Positions 1-8,591 of a DNA stretch of 64,000 nucleotides are shown here, one piece after another. The stretch is from Actinocorallia aurantiaca (GTDB lineage: Bacteria; Actinomycetota; Actinomycetes; Streptosporangiales; Streptosporangiaceae). The notes below the pieces were generated by a model that was not told the origin of the DNA, made no database searches, and saw only the letters and a program-made list of their open reading frames with translations. The position numbers and the translations under genes were made by a program. The DNA lies in assembly GCF_039533685.1 (NCBI RefSeq), contig NZ_BAAATZ010000029.1:434001-498000 (forward strand), in the 5' to 3' direction. Position 1 is the first letter of the stretch; each line of letters opens with the position of its first letter.

Positions 1-233
1 TGCTCCTGGAAGACGACGGCCTGGGAGCCGGAGGTGGTGAACTTCCCGGAGGCGTCCTGGTCCAGGCCGGCCAGGATGCGCAGCAGGGTGCTCTTGCCCG
101 AGCCGCTGGCGCCCAGCAGGGCGACGACCTCGCCGGATCCGATGGCCAGGTCGATTCCGTCGAGCACGACGGCCTCGCCGAAGACCCGCCGGATCCCGGT
201 GGCGGTCACGAGGCCCGGAGTCCGCGTCTCCAC
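1..233 (-). CDS. ABC transporter ATP-binding protein, SsuB/TauB-like (C-terminus beyond window)
   Basis: This is the N-terminal ~77 residues of an ATPase that would energise the permease and binding protein encoded just upstream. Seen: a beta-strand lead-in, then Walker A GASGSGKST around residue 45 and the start of the Q-loop region (VVFQE) at the window edge. I chose GTG at 233 because AAGGAAGG lies 7 nt before it. GTG at 209, which overlaps the permease stop as GTGA, is the alternative. Third gene of a leftward operon after the binding protein and permease. Sulfonate or taurine specificity is inferred from the partners; nitrate or another substrate is possible. Confidence 0.85.
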   Translation of the reverse strand, partial: METRTPGLVTATGIRRVFGEAVVLDGIDLAIGSGEVVALLGASGSGKSTLLRILAGLDQDASGKFTTSGSQAVVFQE

Positions 234-958
234 GACAGCACCTTCCTTTCAGCCGTGCGCAGGGCCAGGTCCGACACCAGTCCCAGGAGCGCGTAGACGA
301 GCAGTCCCAGGACGACGATGTCGGTCTGGGCGAAGTCGCGGGCCTCCATCATCATGAATCCCAGGCCGCTCTGGCCGTTGACCTGCTCGCTGACGACGAG
401 GCTGAGCCAGCCGCTGGCGAAGGCCAGGCGCAGCCCCAGGAACAGCGAGGGGGTGGCGCCGGGCAAGATGACGTGGCGGATGCGCTCCCAGGTGTTGAGC
501 CCGCAGGTGCGGGCCGCCTCCACGAGGCGTTCGTCGATGTCGCGGATCCCGGCGTAGGTGTTGAGGTAGATCGGGAAGAACGCGCCGAGGGCGACCAGGG
601 AGATCTTCAGGGACTCCCCGATCCCGACCCAGATGATCAGCAGGGGGACCAGGCCCAGGTGCGGGAGCATGCGGGCGGCCTGCACGGTGGGGTCGATGAG
701 GTCGTCGCCGATACGCAGCAGCCCGGCGGCGGCGCCCAGTACCAGGGCCAGGACGCCGCCGATCAGCAGTCCGCTCAGCGCGCGCTGCACGGACTCCATC
801 AGGTGCAGGCCGAGGGTGCCGTCGGCCGACAACCGCCAGGCGGCGGCCAGGACGGCGCTGGGCGGGGAGAGCTTGTCGGGCGAGAGGACGCCGGCCTGCG
901 CGGCGCCCTCCCATCCGGCCACCAGCGCGAGGGGGGTGATGATCTTGCGGATTCGCAC
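206..958 (-). CDS. ABC transporter permease, SsuC/TauC family
   Basis: Integral membrane subunit for uptake of an aliphatic sulfonate, taurine or similar small anion. The 250-residue product has several hydrophobic segments and the cytoplasmic EAA loop (EAARTCGLNTWERI...LPGATP) near residues 145-170, which docks on the ATPase. The length is normal for the BPD_transp_1 family. The start is GTG at 958, ten bases after the binding-protein stop, and the 3' end overlaps the ATPase gene, so the three are probably co-transcribed. The family is clear from the EAA loop; the exact substrate is inferred. Confidence 0.88.
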   Translation of the reverse strand: MRIRKIITPLALVAGWEGAAQAGVLSPDKLSPPSAVLAAAWRLSADGTLGLHLMESVQRALSGLLIGGVLALVLGAAAGLLRIGDDLIDPTVQAARMLPHLGLVPLLIIWVGIGESLKISLVALGAFFPIYLNTYAGIRDIDERLVEAARTCGLNTWERIRHVILPGATPSLFLGLRLAFASGWLSLVVSEQVNGQSGLGFMMMEARDFAQTDIVVLGLLVYALLGLVSDLALRTAERKVLSWRRGLRAS

Positions 959-968
959 CGGTCGACGC

Positions 969-1910
969 CTACTTGAGCAGGTCGGCGAAGCGGTCGTCGA
1001 TCCGGCTCCTGATGTCGACCTTGCCGGGGATGAGCTGCAGTTCGGTGAACCCGTCGGCGATCTCCTGGAGCTCGTCGCCGATGGCGGCGTCGACCGGGGC
1101 GAGCGGCTGGGCGCTGCGCTCCAGGGCGCGGCGGGCGACGTCCTCCTCCAGGCCGAGTTCGGGGGCGAGGACCTTGACGCGCTCCTCGGGGTTGGCGATG
1201 CCCCAGTCGGTGGTCTCGCGGTAGACGCGCACGAACTCGCGGATCAGGTCGGGCTTCTTCTCCAGGGCCTCGGGGGAGGCCAGCAGGTACTCGCGGTTGT
1301 TGGCCAGGCCGGTGGCGTCGGCCAGGATCTGCACGCCGGGCCGCTCGGCCAGGGAGAAGTAGGGGTCCCAGATGATCCAGGCGTCGACCTGGTCGTTGTC
1401 GAAGGCGGGGCGGGCCTCGGCGGGCTTGAGGTACTTGACGTCGAGGTCGGTGATCTTCATGCCGTTGGCCTCGAGCAGCTTGACCAGGAGCCAGTTGACG
1501 TTGGAGCCCTTGTTGAGGGCGACCTTCTTGCCCTTGAGGTCCTTGAAGGTCTTGAAGCCCTTGTCCTCCTTGACCAGCACGGCCTCGCCCTTGGGCACGG
1601 GCTGCGAGGTCGCGATGATCTTGAATTCGGTCCTGCCCGCGAGGGCGAAGATCGGCGGGGCCTCGCCGGTCTGGCCGATGTCGATCGCGCCGGCCTTGAG
1701 CGCCTCGGTGAGGGCGGGGCCGCTCTCGAACAGCGACCAGGCGGCGTCCGGAGCGGCGTCGCGGGCCTTGACCAGGCTCTGGCCGCCGAAGCGCTGGTAG
1801 CCGACGCGCAGCTTCCCGTCCTCGGACCCGGCCTTCTCACCGCCCCCGCAGGCGGTGAGCGTGCCCAGCAGGGCGATCGTGCTGACGAGGGCGAGGGTGA
1901 AGCGGCGCAT
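969..1910 (-). CDS. Sulfonate/taurine-type ABC substrate-binding lipoprotein
   Basis: Captures the substrate outside the membrane and delivers it to the permease. The 313-residue product begins with a positively charged n-region, a hydrophobic stretch and a lipobox LTAC near residue 21, so it should be lipid-anchored. The body matches the SsuA/TauA/NMT1-like fold: an LRVGYQRFGG strand, GAIDIGQTGEAPPIFA, VALNKGSNVNWLLVK and AWIIWDPY. Substrate family is inferred from these motifs. It is the first gene of the leftward operon and lies ~50 bp downstream of a perfect 12-bp inverted repeat that is likely its operator. Confidence 0.9.
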   Translation of the reverse strand: MRRFTLALVSTIALLGTLTACGGGEKAGSEDGKLRVGYQRFGGQSLVKARDAAPDAAWSLFESGPALTEALKAGAIDIGQTGEAPPIFALAGRTEFKIIATSQPVPKGEAVLVKEDKGFKTFKDLKGKKVALNKGSNVNWLLVKLLEANGMKITDLDVKYLKPAEARPAFDNDQVDAWIIWDPYFSLAERPGVQILADATGLANNREYLLASPEALEKKPDLIREFVRVYRETTDWGIANPEERVKVLAPELGLEEDVARRALERSAQPLAPVDAAIGDELQEIADGFTELQLIPGKVDIRSRIDDRFADLLK

Positions 1911-1958
1911 CGGGGGGTGCTCCTTGGTGGTGCGCGGACCAGACGGCGGCGAGCATAC

Positions 1959-1991
1959 ACATAAATCCTACTGGATTACTAGGATTTATGT
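1959..1991. promoter_or_regulatory. 12-bp perfect inverted repeat upstream of the sulfonate uptake operon
   Basis: Arms ACATAAATCCTA (1959-1970) and TAGGATTTATGT (1980-1991) are exact complements separated by 9 nt. The AT-rich palindrome stands out in GC-rich DNA and lies ~50 bp before the binding-protein start. It looks like a repressor or activator operator for the sulfur operon; the regulator is not encoded nearby. Confidence 0.6.
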
Positions 1992-2105
1992 CTGGTTTGC
2001 ACCTGTCCGGAGAGCGGTCAAGACTCCGCAGGGGCGCGGATGGGGCGGAGGGGGCCGGGAAGGAGCAGTGAAAGGTCCCTGTCGTCCGGTATCGCGAGGA
2101 AAATC

Positions 2106-2525
2106 ATGAGAATCTCGATGCGACCGCATCAGTTCCCGGCCCGCCTGTCCGCCGGACTGGTCATCCTCAACTCGGGGATGGGCAAGCGCTCCGCCGACCA
2201 GGCGGCGGCCGAGGGCGTGCACGGCATGGCGGTGGGCGCCTACCCCTTCCTCAAGGACCAGGATCCGCGCCGGTTCGTCCGACTGCTGTCGAACGGCGAG
2301 ATCGTCATCGGCGCATTGCTCCTGGCACCCTTCGTCCCCTCGCTGGTGGCCGGGGCGGCCCTCACCGCGTTCGCCGGCGGTCTGACGGGCCTGTACCTGC
2401 GGATCCCGGGCATGCGGGAGGAGGGGAGCCTGCGCCCGACCCAGGCGGGCCTGCCCCTGGCCAAGGACGTGTGGCTGCTGGGCATAGGAATCAGCCTGAT
2501 GCTGGACGACCTGCACGACAGGTGA
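2106..2525 (+). CDS. DoxX-like small membrane protein
   Basis: A 139-residue protein with four predicted hydrophobic segments. It matches the actinobacterial DoxX-type pattern: an opening PARLSAGLVILNSGMGKR segment, HGMAVGAYPFL, a middle segment rich in Gly/Ala (GEIVIGALLLAPFVPSLVAG), and LRPTQAGLPLAKDVWLLGIG near the C-terminus. The ATG at 2106 has GAGGA 5 nt upstream. The in-frame start upstream at 2040 would add an uncharacteristic 22-residue basic tail. The biochemical role of these proteins in actinomycetes is poorly known. It stands alone between the ssu-like operon and the heptose cluster. Confidence 0.75.
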   Translation: MRISMRPHQFPARLSAGLVILNSGMGKRSADQAAAEGVHGMAVGAYPFLKDQDPRRFVRLLSNGEIVIGALLLAPFVPSLVAGAALTAFAGGLTGLYLRIPGMREEGSLRPTQAGLPLAKDVWLLGIGISLMLDDLHDR

Positions 2526-2630
2526 GCCCCGGGGCCCGGACGTTCCGCACCGGCGGCGCGTCCGGGCTCCCGCGTGAACCCCTTCAAACGCCGTGTGGAT
2601 AAATTCCGTGCCATTAATTGCCGAGAGATC

Positions 2631-2657
2631 GGAATTGTGGTTCTTTACCACGATTCC
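2631..2657. terminator. Hairpin downstream of the DoxX-like gene
   Basis: GGAATTGTGGT and ACCACGATTCC pair over 11 bp (one U-G wobble in RNA) around a TCTTT loop, 105 nt after the DoxX stop and ~145 nt before the glycan operon. It may terminate the upstream gene; an operator role for the operon is the alternative. The surrounding 2580-2790 is AT-richer and non-coding. Confidence 0.4.
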
Positions 2658-2800
2658 GGCATTCCGCCCTTTGCACATGGGAACAATGGAAGGCGAGCGT
2701 TGATACTCGCAAATAGGACTTTACTGTCCTGATGTGTGCGACTGATTCGAATTCGGATTTCAGTTTGTGCGCGGCACCTGCGCATCCTCGGGGAGGGGCT

Positions 2801-4021
2801 TTGCTCGTTCACATGGTCTCCGAACACGCCAGTCCGCTGGCGACTCTGGGCGGAGAGGACGCGGGAGGGCAGAACGTCCACGTCGCCGCGCTGGCGGAGG
2901 CGCTGGCGGGGCGCGGGCACGAGGTGACGGTCTTCACGCGCAGGGACTCGCCGGGGCTGCCGCGGACCGTGCGGACCCGGGGGTTCACCGTGGAGCACGT
3001 CGACGCCGGGCCCGCGGAGCCGGTGTCCAAAGACGAACTGATGCCCTACATGCCGTACTTCGCGGAATTTCTGGCACAACGGTGGACGGAAGACCTCCCC
3101 GACATCGTCCACGGACATTTCTGGATGAGCGGCTGGGCCGCTCTGAGCGGAACGGCCAGGCCCGGCGTCCCGGACGTTCCGGTCGTGCAGACCTTCCACG
3201 CGCTGGGCGTCGTCAAGCGCCGCCACCAGGGCGGCGCGGACAACAGCCCGCCCGCCCGCCGACGCCTGGAGTCGCTGGTGGCGCGCCGCGCCCACACCGT
3301 CATCGCCACCTGCACCAGCGAGGCCGACGACCTGCGCGCGCTGGGCGTGCACCCGTTCCGGCTGGAGATCGTGCCGTGCGGGGTGGACCTGAGGCTGTTC
3401 CGGCCCGACGGCCCGGCCGCCGGGCGCAACGGGCGGTTCCGCGTGCTGAGCGTCAGCCGCCTGGTGCGGCGCAAGGGCCTGGACACCGTCCTGGAGGCGA
3501 TGGCGCGACTGCCGGAGGCCGAACTGCTCGTCGCCGGCGGCCCCGCCCGCCGCGACCTGGACCGCGACCCCGAGATCGCCCGCTGGAGGGCGGTCGCCGA
3601 ACGCCACGGCATCTCCGACCGCGTCGTCTTCCTGGGCGGAGTACCGCACGAGGAGGTCCCGGCGCTGATGCGCTCGGCCGACGTGGTGGTCGGCGTGCCG
3701 TGGTACGAGCCGTTCGGGATGGTGCCGGTCGAGGCGATGGCCTGCGGCACGCCCGTGGTCGCCTCGGCCGTCGGCGGGCACCTGGACACCGTCGTGGACG
3801 GAACGACCGGCCTGCTGGTCCCCCCGCGCGACCCCCGGGCGCTCGCCGGCGCCCTGCGCCGCGTCCTGGACGCGCCCGGCTGGTGCCGCACCCTGGCCAC
3901 CGCCGCGGTGCGCCGGGCCCACTCCCTCTACTCCTGGGAGCAGGTCGCGCAGGGGACCGAAGCCGTTTACACCAAGGTGGCCGACCGCGCCGCCGTGCCG
4001 ATGGGGGAGGCCAGGTCATGA
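2801..4021 (+). CDS. GT4-family glycosyltransferase, first gene of the heptose operon
   Basis: Retaining GT-B glycosyltransferase, probably adding a sugar to a glycan or carrier. Seen: an N-terminal Rossmann lead VSEHASPLATLGGEDAGGQN, the HGHFWMSGW segment, a C-terminal domain with LSVSRLVRRKGLD, and the donor-site signature PWYEPFGMVPVEAMACGTPVVA. I chose the TTG at 2801: GGAGG sits 4 nt upstream, family members begin right at this beta strand, and composition before it looks non-coding. A longer ATG start at 2732 is possible. Its stop overlaps gmhA as ATGA, so the genes are translationally coupled. Confidence 0.85.
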   Translation: MLVHMVSEHASPLATLGGEDAGGQNVHVAALAEALAGRGHEVTVFTRRDSPGLPRTVRTRGFTVEHVDAGPAEPVSKDELMPYMPYFAEFLAQRWTEDLPDIVHGHFWMSGWAALSGTARPGVPDVPVVQTFHALGVVKRRHQGGADNSPPARRRLESLVARRAHTVIATCTSEADDLRALGVHPFRLEIVPCGVDLRLFRPDGPAAGRNGRFRVLSVSRLVRRKGLDTVLEAMARLPEAELLVAGGPARRDLDRDPEIARWRAVAERHGISDRVVFLGGVPHEEVPALMRSADVVVGVPWYEPFGMVPVEAMACGTPVVASAVGGHLDTVVDGTTGLLVPPRDPRALAGALRRVLDAPGWCRTLATAAVRRAHSLYSWEQVAQGTEAVYTKVADRAAVPMGEARS

Positions 4022-4599
4022 TCGACAACCATCTGACCCGTCTGGAGACCGCGCTGGCCCAGGTCCGCGGCCAGACCCCGCTGCTCCTGCGGTGGGGACG
4101 CCTCCTGGCCGAGGAACTGCGCTCCGGCGCGCGGCTGCTGGCCTGCGGCAACGGCGGCAGCGCCGCCCAGGCCCAGCACCTGACGGCCGAACTGGTCGGC
4201 CGCTACGAGGCCGAGCGCCGCCCGTTCTCGGCGCTGTCCCTGCACACCGACACCTCGGCGGTCACCGCGATCGTCAACGACTACGGCCCCGACGAGCTGT
4301 ACGCCAGGCAGGTCCGCGCGCACGGGCGCCCCGGGGACATCCTGCTGGCCCTGTCGACCAGCGGCACCAGCCGCAACGTCATCGCCGCGGCGCACACCGC
4401 CGCCCGGGCGGGACTGCGCACCTGGGCGCTGACCGGGCCCGCGCCCAACCCGCTGGCCTCCGCCTGCCAGGAGTCGCTGAGCGTGGACGCCCCGGCGACC
4501 TCGACCGTCCAGGAGGTCCACCTGGCGGTGGTGCACCTGCTGTGCGCGGTCGTCGACGAGCGGGTGCGCTTCCCGCACAAGGTGGTGGTGCGGGCATGA
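4018..4599 (+). CDS. gmhA: Phosphoheptose isomerase (SIS domain), GmhA-like
   Basis: Converts sedoheptulose 7-phosphate into D-glycero-D-manno-heptose 7-phosphate, the first committed step to ADP-heptose. The 193-residue length is that of the family. SIS-domain motifs seen: LLACGNGGSAAQAQHLTAEL near residue 40 (phosphate loop and the conserved His/Glu helix), STSGTSRNV near residue 115, and EVHLAVVHLLCAVVDE close to the C-terminus, which supplies the active-site Glu/His. It overlaps both neighbours by ATGA and is followed directly by the heptose kinase/adenylyltransferase, which fixes its pathway. Confidence 0.92.
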   Translation: MIDNHLTRLETALAQVRGQTPLLLRWGRLLAEELRSGARLLACGNGGSAAQAQHLTAELVGRYEAERRPFSALSLHTDTSAVTAIVNDYGPDELYARQVRAHGRPGDILLALSTSGTSRNVIAAAHTAARAGLRTWALTGPAPNPLASACQESLSVDAPATSTVQEVHLAVVHLLCAVVDERVRFPHKVVVRA

Positions 4600-5996
4600 G
4601 GGCCGGACCGCTGGTCGTCATGGGCGACACGCTGCTGGACGTGGACCTGCAGGGCACCTCCGAACGGCTGGCCCCGGACGCGCCCGTGCCCGTGGTGGAC
4701 CTGGCCGTCGAACGCCCCCGCCCCGGAGGCGCGGGGCTGGCCGCCGTGCAGGCCGCGCGCCTGGCCTCCTCGCGCGAGGTGGTCCTGGTGACGGCGCTGG
4801 CCGACACCGACGACCCCGACGCGCTGACGCTGCTGGAACTGCTGGAAGGCCGGGGGGTGAGGGTGGTGCGCCTGGCGCTGAGCGGGCGCACGGTCCGCAA
4901 GACGCGCCTGATGGCGCACGGCCGCCCCCTGGTCCGCGTGGACCGGGGGGACGGGCGCCTGCACGGCCGCACCGGCCTGCCCGACGCCGCGGCCTCGGTG
5001 GTCCGGGAGGCGGGGGCGGTGCTGGTGTCGGACTACGGCCGCGGCGTGGCCGCCCACCCCGTGCTGCGGGCGCTGCTGGAGGCGCTTCCCGCCGAGGCTC
5101 CTGTGGTGTGGGATCCGCATCCGCGCGGCGCGGTGCCCGTCCCGGGGGCGCGCCTGGTGACGCCCGACCGGCAGGAGGCCCGCGTCCTGGCCTCCACGGC
5201 TCCGGCCGCCCGTCCCGGCGGCTACGCCCAGGCCGCCACGGACGCGGCGGCGCTGCGGGCCCGCTGGAGGGCCACCGGGGTGAGCGTGACGCTGGGCGAG
5301 CACGGCGCGCTGCTGTCGACGGGCGACCAGCCGCCCGTCCTCGTGCCCGCGCCGCACGTGCCGGGNNNNNNNNNNNNNNNNNNNNNNNNNNNNNNNNNNN
5401 GCGACTGCTTCGGCGCCGCCGCGGCGGTCTCCCTCGCCGAGGGGGCGCTGCTGAGCGAGGCGGTCGAGCAGGGCGTCCACCACGCCTCGGTGTTCGTCAC
5501 CGGGGCTCCGGCCCGCCGCGGGAGCGGCCCGGCCGACGACCCGTGGGGGCTGGTGCGCCGCACCCGCCTGCAGGGCGGCACGGTCGTGGCGACCGGCGGC
5601 TGCTTCGACCTGCTGCACCCCGGCCACATCAGCCTGCTGCACCAGGCGGCCCGGCTGGGCGACCTGCTGGTGGTGTGCCTGAACTCCGACGCCTCCGTCC
5701 GCGCGCTCAAGGGCCCGGGACGGCCCGTGATGAACCAGCGGGACCGCACCGAGGTGCTGGCGGCGCTGGGCTGCGTCGACGCGGTGGTGGTCTTCGAGGA
5801 GGAGACGCCGATGGCGCTGCTGGACCGTCTGCGGCCCGACCTGTGGGTCAAGGGCGGCGACTACGGACCGCTGGAGCTGCCCGAGGCGCCGCTGGTGCGC
5901 CGCCACGGCGGCCAGGTGCTGCTGCTGCCGTACCTGGAGGGCCGCTCCACCACCCGTCTGGTGCGGCGCGTCCACGCCGCGGGAGGAGAGCACTGA
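4596..5996 (+). CDS. hldE: Bifunctional heptose-7-P kinase / heptose-1-P adenylyltransferase (HldE-like)
   Basis: Catalyses two ADP-heptose steps: phosphorylation at C1 and, after dephosphorylation at C7, AMP transfer. Residues 1-~320 are a PfkB/ribokinase domain (GDTLLDVDLQG, RPGGAGLAAVQAARL, VWDPHPRG). Residues ~327-466 are a nucleotidyltransferase domain with GGCFDLLHPGH (HxGH catalytic motif) and LRPDLWVKGGDY. The 35-base N run falls at residues ~257-268, on the DTTGAGD phosphotransfer motif; only D-C-F-G after it is readable. The reading frame is open across the gap at the given N count. Fusion of RfaE1 and RfaE2 is the usual HldE arrangement. Confidence 0.9.
   Translation: MRAGPLVVMGDTLLDVDLQGTSERLAPDAPVPVVDLAVERPRPGGAGLAAVQAARLASSREVVLVTALADTDDPDALTLLELLEGRGVRVVRLALSGRTVRKTRLMAHGRPLVRVDRGDGRLHGRTGLPDAAASVVREAGAVLVSDYGRGVAAHPVLRALLEALPAEAPVVWDPHPRGAVPVPGARLVTPDRQEARVLASTAPAARPGGYAQAATDAAALRARWRATGVSVTLGEHGALLSTGDQPPVLVPAPHVPXXXXXXXXXXXXXDCFGAAAAVSLAEGALLSEAVEQGVHHASVFVTGAPARRGSGPADDPWGLVRRTRLQGGTVVATGGCFDLLHPGHISLLHQAARLGDLLVVCLNSDASVRALKGPGRPVMNQRDRTEVLAALGCVDAVVVFEEETPMALLDRLRPDLWVKGGDYGPLELPEAPLVRRHGGQVLLLPYLEGRSTTRLVRRVHAAGGEH
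5366..5400. other. Assembly gap (35 N) in hldE
   Basis: Thirty-five undetermined bases replace the codons of the PfkB active-site motif. The flanking sequence is very GC-rich, and 35 N keeps both halves in one frame, so this is probably a closed-size sequencing gap and not a gene break. Confidence 0.95.
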
Positions 5997-6952
5997 TGAG
6001 CGGACGGATCATCCGGCGGGCGGTCGTCACCGGAGGCGCGGGGTTCCTGGGCTCGCACCTGTGCGAGCGGCTGCTGGAGCGCGACGTGTCGGTGACGTGC
6101 ATGGACAACTTCCTCACCGGCACCCCGCACAACCTCATCCACCTGCTGGGACGGCCCGGCTTCCACGTCGTGGAATGCGACCTGACGGACTTCGTGCACG
6201 TGTCCGGGCCGGTGGACCTCATCCTGCACTTCGCCTCGGCGGCCTCCCCGGTGGACTACATGAAGCTGCCGGTGGAGACCCTGAAGGTCGGCGCGATCGG
6301 CACGATGCACGCCCTGGGCATGGCCCGCGAGAAGAACGCCCGGTTCGTGCTGGCCTCCACCAGCGAGGTCTACGGCGACCCGCTGCGCCACCCCCAGCAC
6401 GAGGACTACTGGGGCAACGTCAACCCGGTGGGGCCGCGCAGCGTCTACGACGAGGCCAAACGCTACGCCGAGGCGCTCACCACCGCCTACCGCAACAGCC
6501 GGGACGTCGACACCGGCATCGTGCGGATCTTCAACACCTACGGGCCGAGGATGCGCCCGCACGACGGCCGCGCCATCCCCACGTTCATCCGCCAGGCGCT
6601 GGCCGGCGAGCCGCTGACGGTGACCGGGGACGGCACGCAGACCCGCTCGATCTGCTACGTCGACGACACCGTCGAGGGCGTCCTGGCGATGGCCTTCAGC
6701 GACGCGGCGGGGCCGGTCAACATCGGCAACGGCGCCGAGACCACCGTCCTGGACCTGGCCCGCACGATCCGCGCCCTGGCCGGTTCGCGCTCGCCGGTCG
6801 AGTTCGTGCCGCGCCCCGCCGACGATCCGAGCGTGCGCTGCCCGGACGTGGGCCTGGCGCGCCGGCTGCTGGGCTGGACGCCGCGCGTCCCGCCCGAGGA
6901 GGGGCTGGCGCGCACCGTGGAGTGGTTCGCCGAACGCCTGGCACGAGTGTGA
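5996..6952 (+). CDS. NAD-dependent nucleotide-sugar epimerase/decarboxylase (extended SDR)
   Basis: Acts on a nucleotide-linked sugar in the glycan pathway. The 318-residue extended-SDR protein shows the NAD-binding GGAGFLG near residue 12, LASTSEVYGDP, and the catalytic Tyr-x3-Lys in SVYDEAKRYAE near residue 150, followed by RIFNTYGPRMRPHDGR. It most resembles UDP-glucuronate decarboxylase-type enzymes. Because it sits between HldE and the transferases it could instead epimerise an ADP-heptose (HldD role). The start ATG overlaps the hldE stop as TGATG. Confidence 0.85.
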   Translation: MSGRIIRRAVVTGGAGFLGSHLCERLLERDVSVTCMDNFLTGTPHNLIHLLGRPGFHVVECDLTDFVHVSGPVDLILHFASAASPVDYMKLPVETLKVGAIGTMHALGMAREKNARFVLASTSEVYGDPLRHPQHEDYWGNVNPVGPRSVYDEAKRYAEALTTAYRNSRDVDTGIVRIFNTYGPRMRPHDGRAIPTFIRQALAGEPLTVTGDGTQTRSICYVDDTVEGVLAMAFSDAAGPVNIGNGAETTVLDLARTIRALAGSRSPVEFVPRPADDPSVRCPDVGLARRLLGWTPRVPPEEGLARTVEWFAERLARV

Positions 6953-6965
6953 GGGAAGGGGCGGG

Positions 6966-8591
6966 ATGAGAGTCCTGGGAGTCAACGCGATCTTCCACGA
7001 TCCGGCCGCGGCGCTGGTCGTGGACGGCCGTCCGGTCGCGGCGGCCGAAGAGGAGCGGTTCAGCCGCCGCAAGCACGGCAAGCGGCCCGTGCCGTTCTCG
7101 GCGTGGGAGCAGCCGGTGCTGGCGGCCCGCTGGTGCCTGGAGCACGCCGGGCTGGCCCCCGGCGACCTGGACGCCGTCGCCTTCTCCTACGACCCGTCGC
7201 TGGTGCGGCCCGCGCGGGAGATGGGGGTCCACGACCCCTACGACGACCTGCGGACCATGTACGCGCGGATGGCGCCCGGCCTCCTGGCCGAGGCGCTGCC
7301 CGGACTGGATCCGGACAAGGTGGTGTTCGTCCCCCACCACGTGGCGCACGCGGCGTCGGCGGGGCTGGCCGCCCCTGCCCGCTCGTGCGCGGTGCTGGTC
7401 AACGACGGACGCGGCGAGGACGCCTCGCACCTGGCGGGCCGCTACCGGGACGGGCGGCTGGAGGTGCTGGCCGCCCAGCGGCTGCCGCACTCCCTCGGCC
7501 TGTTCTACGAGGCGCTGACCGAGCACCTGGGATTCCTGCGCTCCAGCGACGAGTACAAGGTGATGGCGCTGGCCTCCTACGGCAAGCCCCGCCACCTGGA
7601 CCTGATGCGCGAGGCGGTGCGCGTGCACCCCGACGGCGGCTTTCGCACCGATGCGATCGACTGGACGGCGCTGTGCCCGGCGCGCGCGCCGGACGCGCCC
7701 TGCACCGACGTGCACGCCGACGTCGCGGCCTCCGCCCAGCGGCGGCTGGAGGAGGTGCTGCTGGAACAGGCGCGGATCCTGCACGAGCAGACCGGTGAGC
7801 GGACGCTGGCGATGGCCGGCGGCACGGCGCTGAACTGCGTCGCCAACACCGTCCTGGCCCGGCGGGGACCGTTCGAGCAGGTGTGGGTGCAGCCCGCCGC
7901 GGGCGACGCGGGCACCTCCCTGGGCGCGGCGCTGCACTTGGGCGCGCGAGAGGAGCGGCCGCGCTGGACGATGGACGGCGCCGCCCTGGGCCGGGACCTG
8001 GACGACGCCGAGATCGAGGAGGCGCTGCGCCTGGCGCGCGTGCCCTACGAGCGGCCCGACGACATCGCCGAGACCGCCGCGCGGACCCTGGCGGGCGACG
8101 GGATCGTCGCCTGGGTGCAGGGCCGGGCGGAGTTCGGGCCGCGGGCGCTGGGCCACCGCTCCCTGCTGGCCCACCCCGGGCACCGCGCCAACCTGGAGCG
8201 GCTCAACGACGTCAAGGGCCGCGAGCAGTTCCGGCCCGTCGCCCCGATGGTGCTGGCCGACCGCGCGCCGCAGATCTTCCAGCGCGGCCCGCTCCCCAGC
8301 CCCTACATGCTGTTCGTCCACGATGTCGCGCCCGCCTGGCAGGACCGCATCCCCGCGGTCGTGCACGTGGACGGCACCGCCCGCGTGCAGACGGTCGACC
8401 CGCGGTCCGAGCCGCTGGCCGCCCGGCTGCTGAGGGCGTTCGAAAGGCGTACCGGATTGCCCGTGCTGGTCAACACCAGCCTCAACACCGCAGGAAGGCC
8501 CATGGTGGACGACATACGTGACGCGCTGGAGTGCTTCGGCTCCACTCCCATCGACCTGCTGGCCATCGGATCGTTCGCGGTGCGGCGATGA
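6966..8591 (+). CDS. Carbamoyltransferase, NodU/CmcH family
   Basis: Transfers a carbamoyl group from carbamoyl phosphate (through carbamoyl-AMP) to a sugar hydroxyl. The 541-residue protein has the N-terminal Kae1-like domain (GVNAIFHDPAAALVVDG, EEERFSRRKHGK, HHVAHAASAG near residue 120) and GGTALNCVANTVL near residue 285. The C-terminal YrdC-like part has GPRALGHRSLLAHP and FRPVAPMVL. Family members decorate nodulation factors, cephamycin and novobiocin-type deoxysugars. Placement in this operon suggests that the heptose or another glycan residue is carbamoylated; the acceptor is not predictable. Confidence 0.9.
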   Translation: MRVLGVNAIFHDPAAALVVDGRPVAAAEEERFSRRKHGKRPVPFSAWEQPVLAARWCLEHAGLAPGDLDAVAFSYDPSLVRPAREMGVHDPYDDLRTMYARMAPGLLAEALPGLDPDKVVFVPHHVAHAASAGLAAPARSCAVLVNDGRGEDASHLAGRYRDGRLEVLAAQRLPHSLGLFYEALTEHLGFLRSSDEYKVMALASYGKPRHLDLMREAVRVHPDGGFRTDAIDWTALCPARAPDAPCTDVHADVAASAQRRLEEVLLEQARILHEQTGERTLAMAGGTALNCVANTVLARRGPFEQVWVQPAAGDAGTSLGAALHLGAREERPRWTMDGAALGRDLDDAEIEEALRLARVPYERPDDIAETAARTLAGDGIVAWVQGRAEFGPRALGHRSLLAHPGHRANLERLNDVKGREQFRPVAPMVLADRAPQIFQRGPLPSPYMLFVHDVAPAWQDRIPAVVHVDGTARVQTVDPRSEPLAARLLRAFERRTGLPVLVNTSLNTAGRPMVDDIRDALECFGSTPIDLLAIGSFAVRR

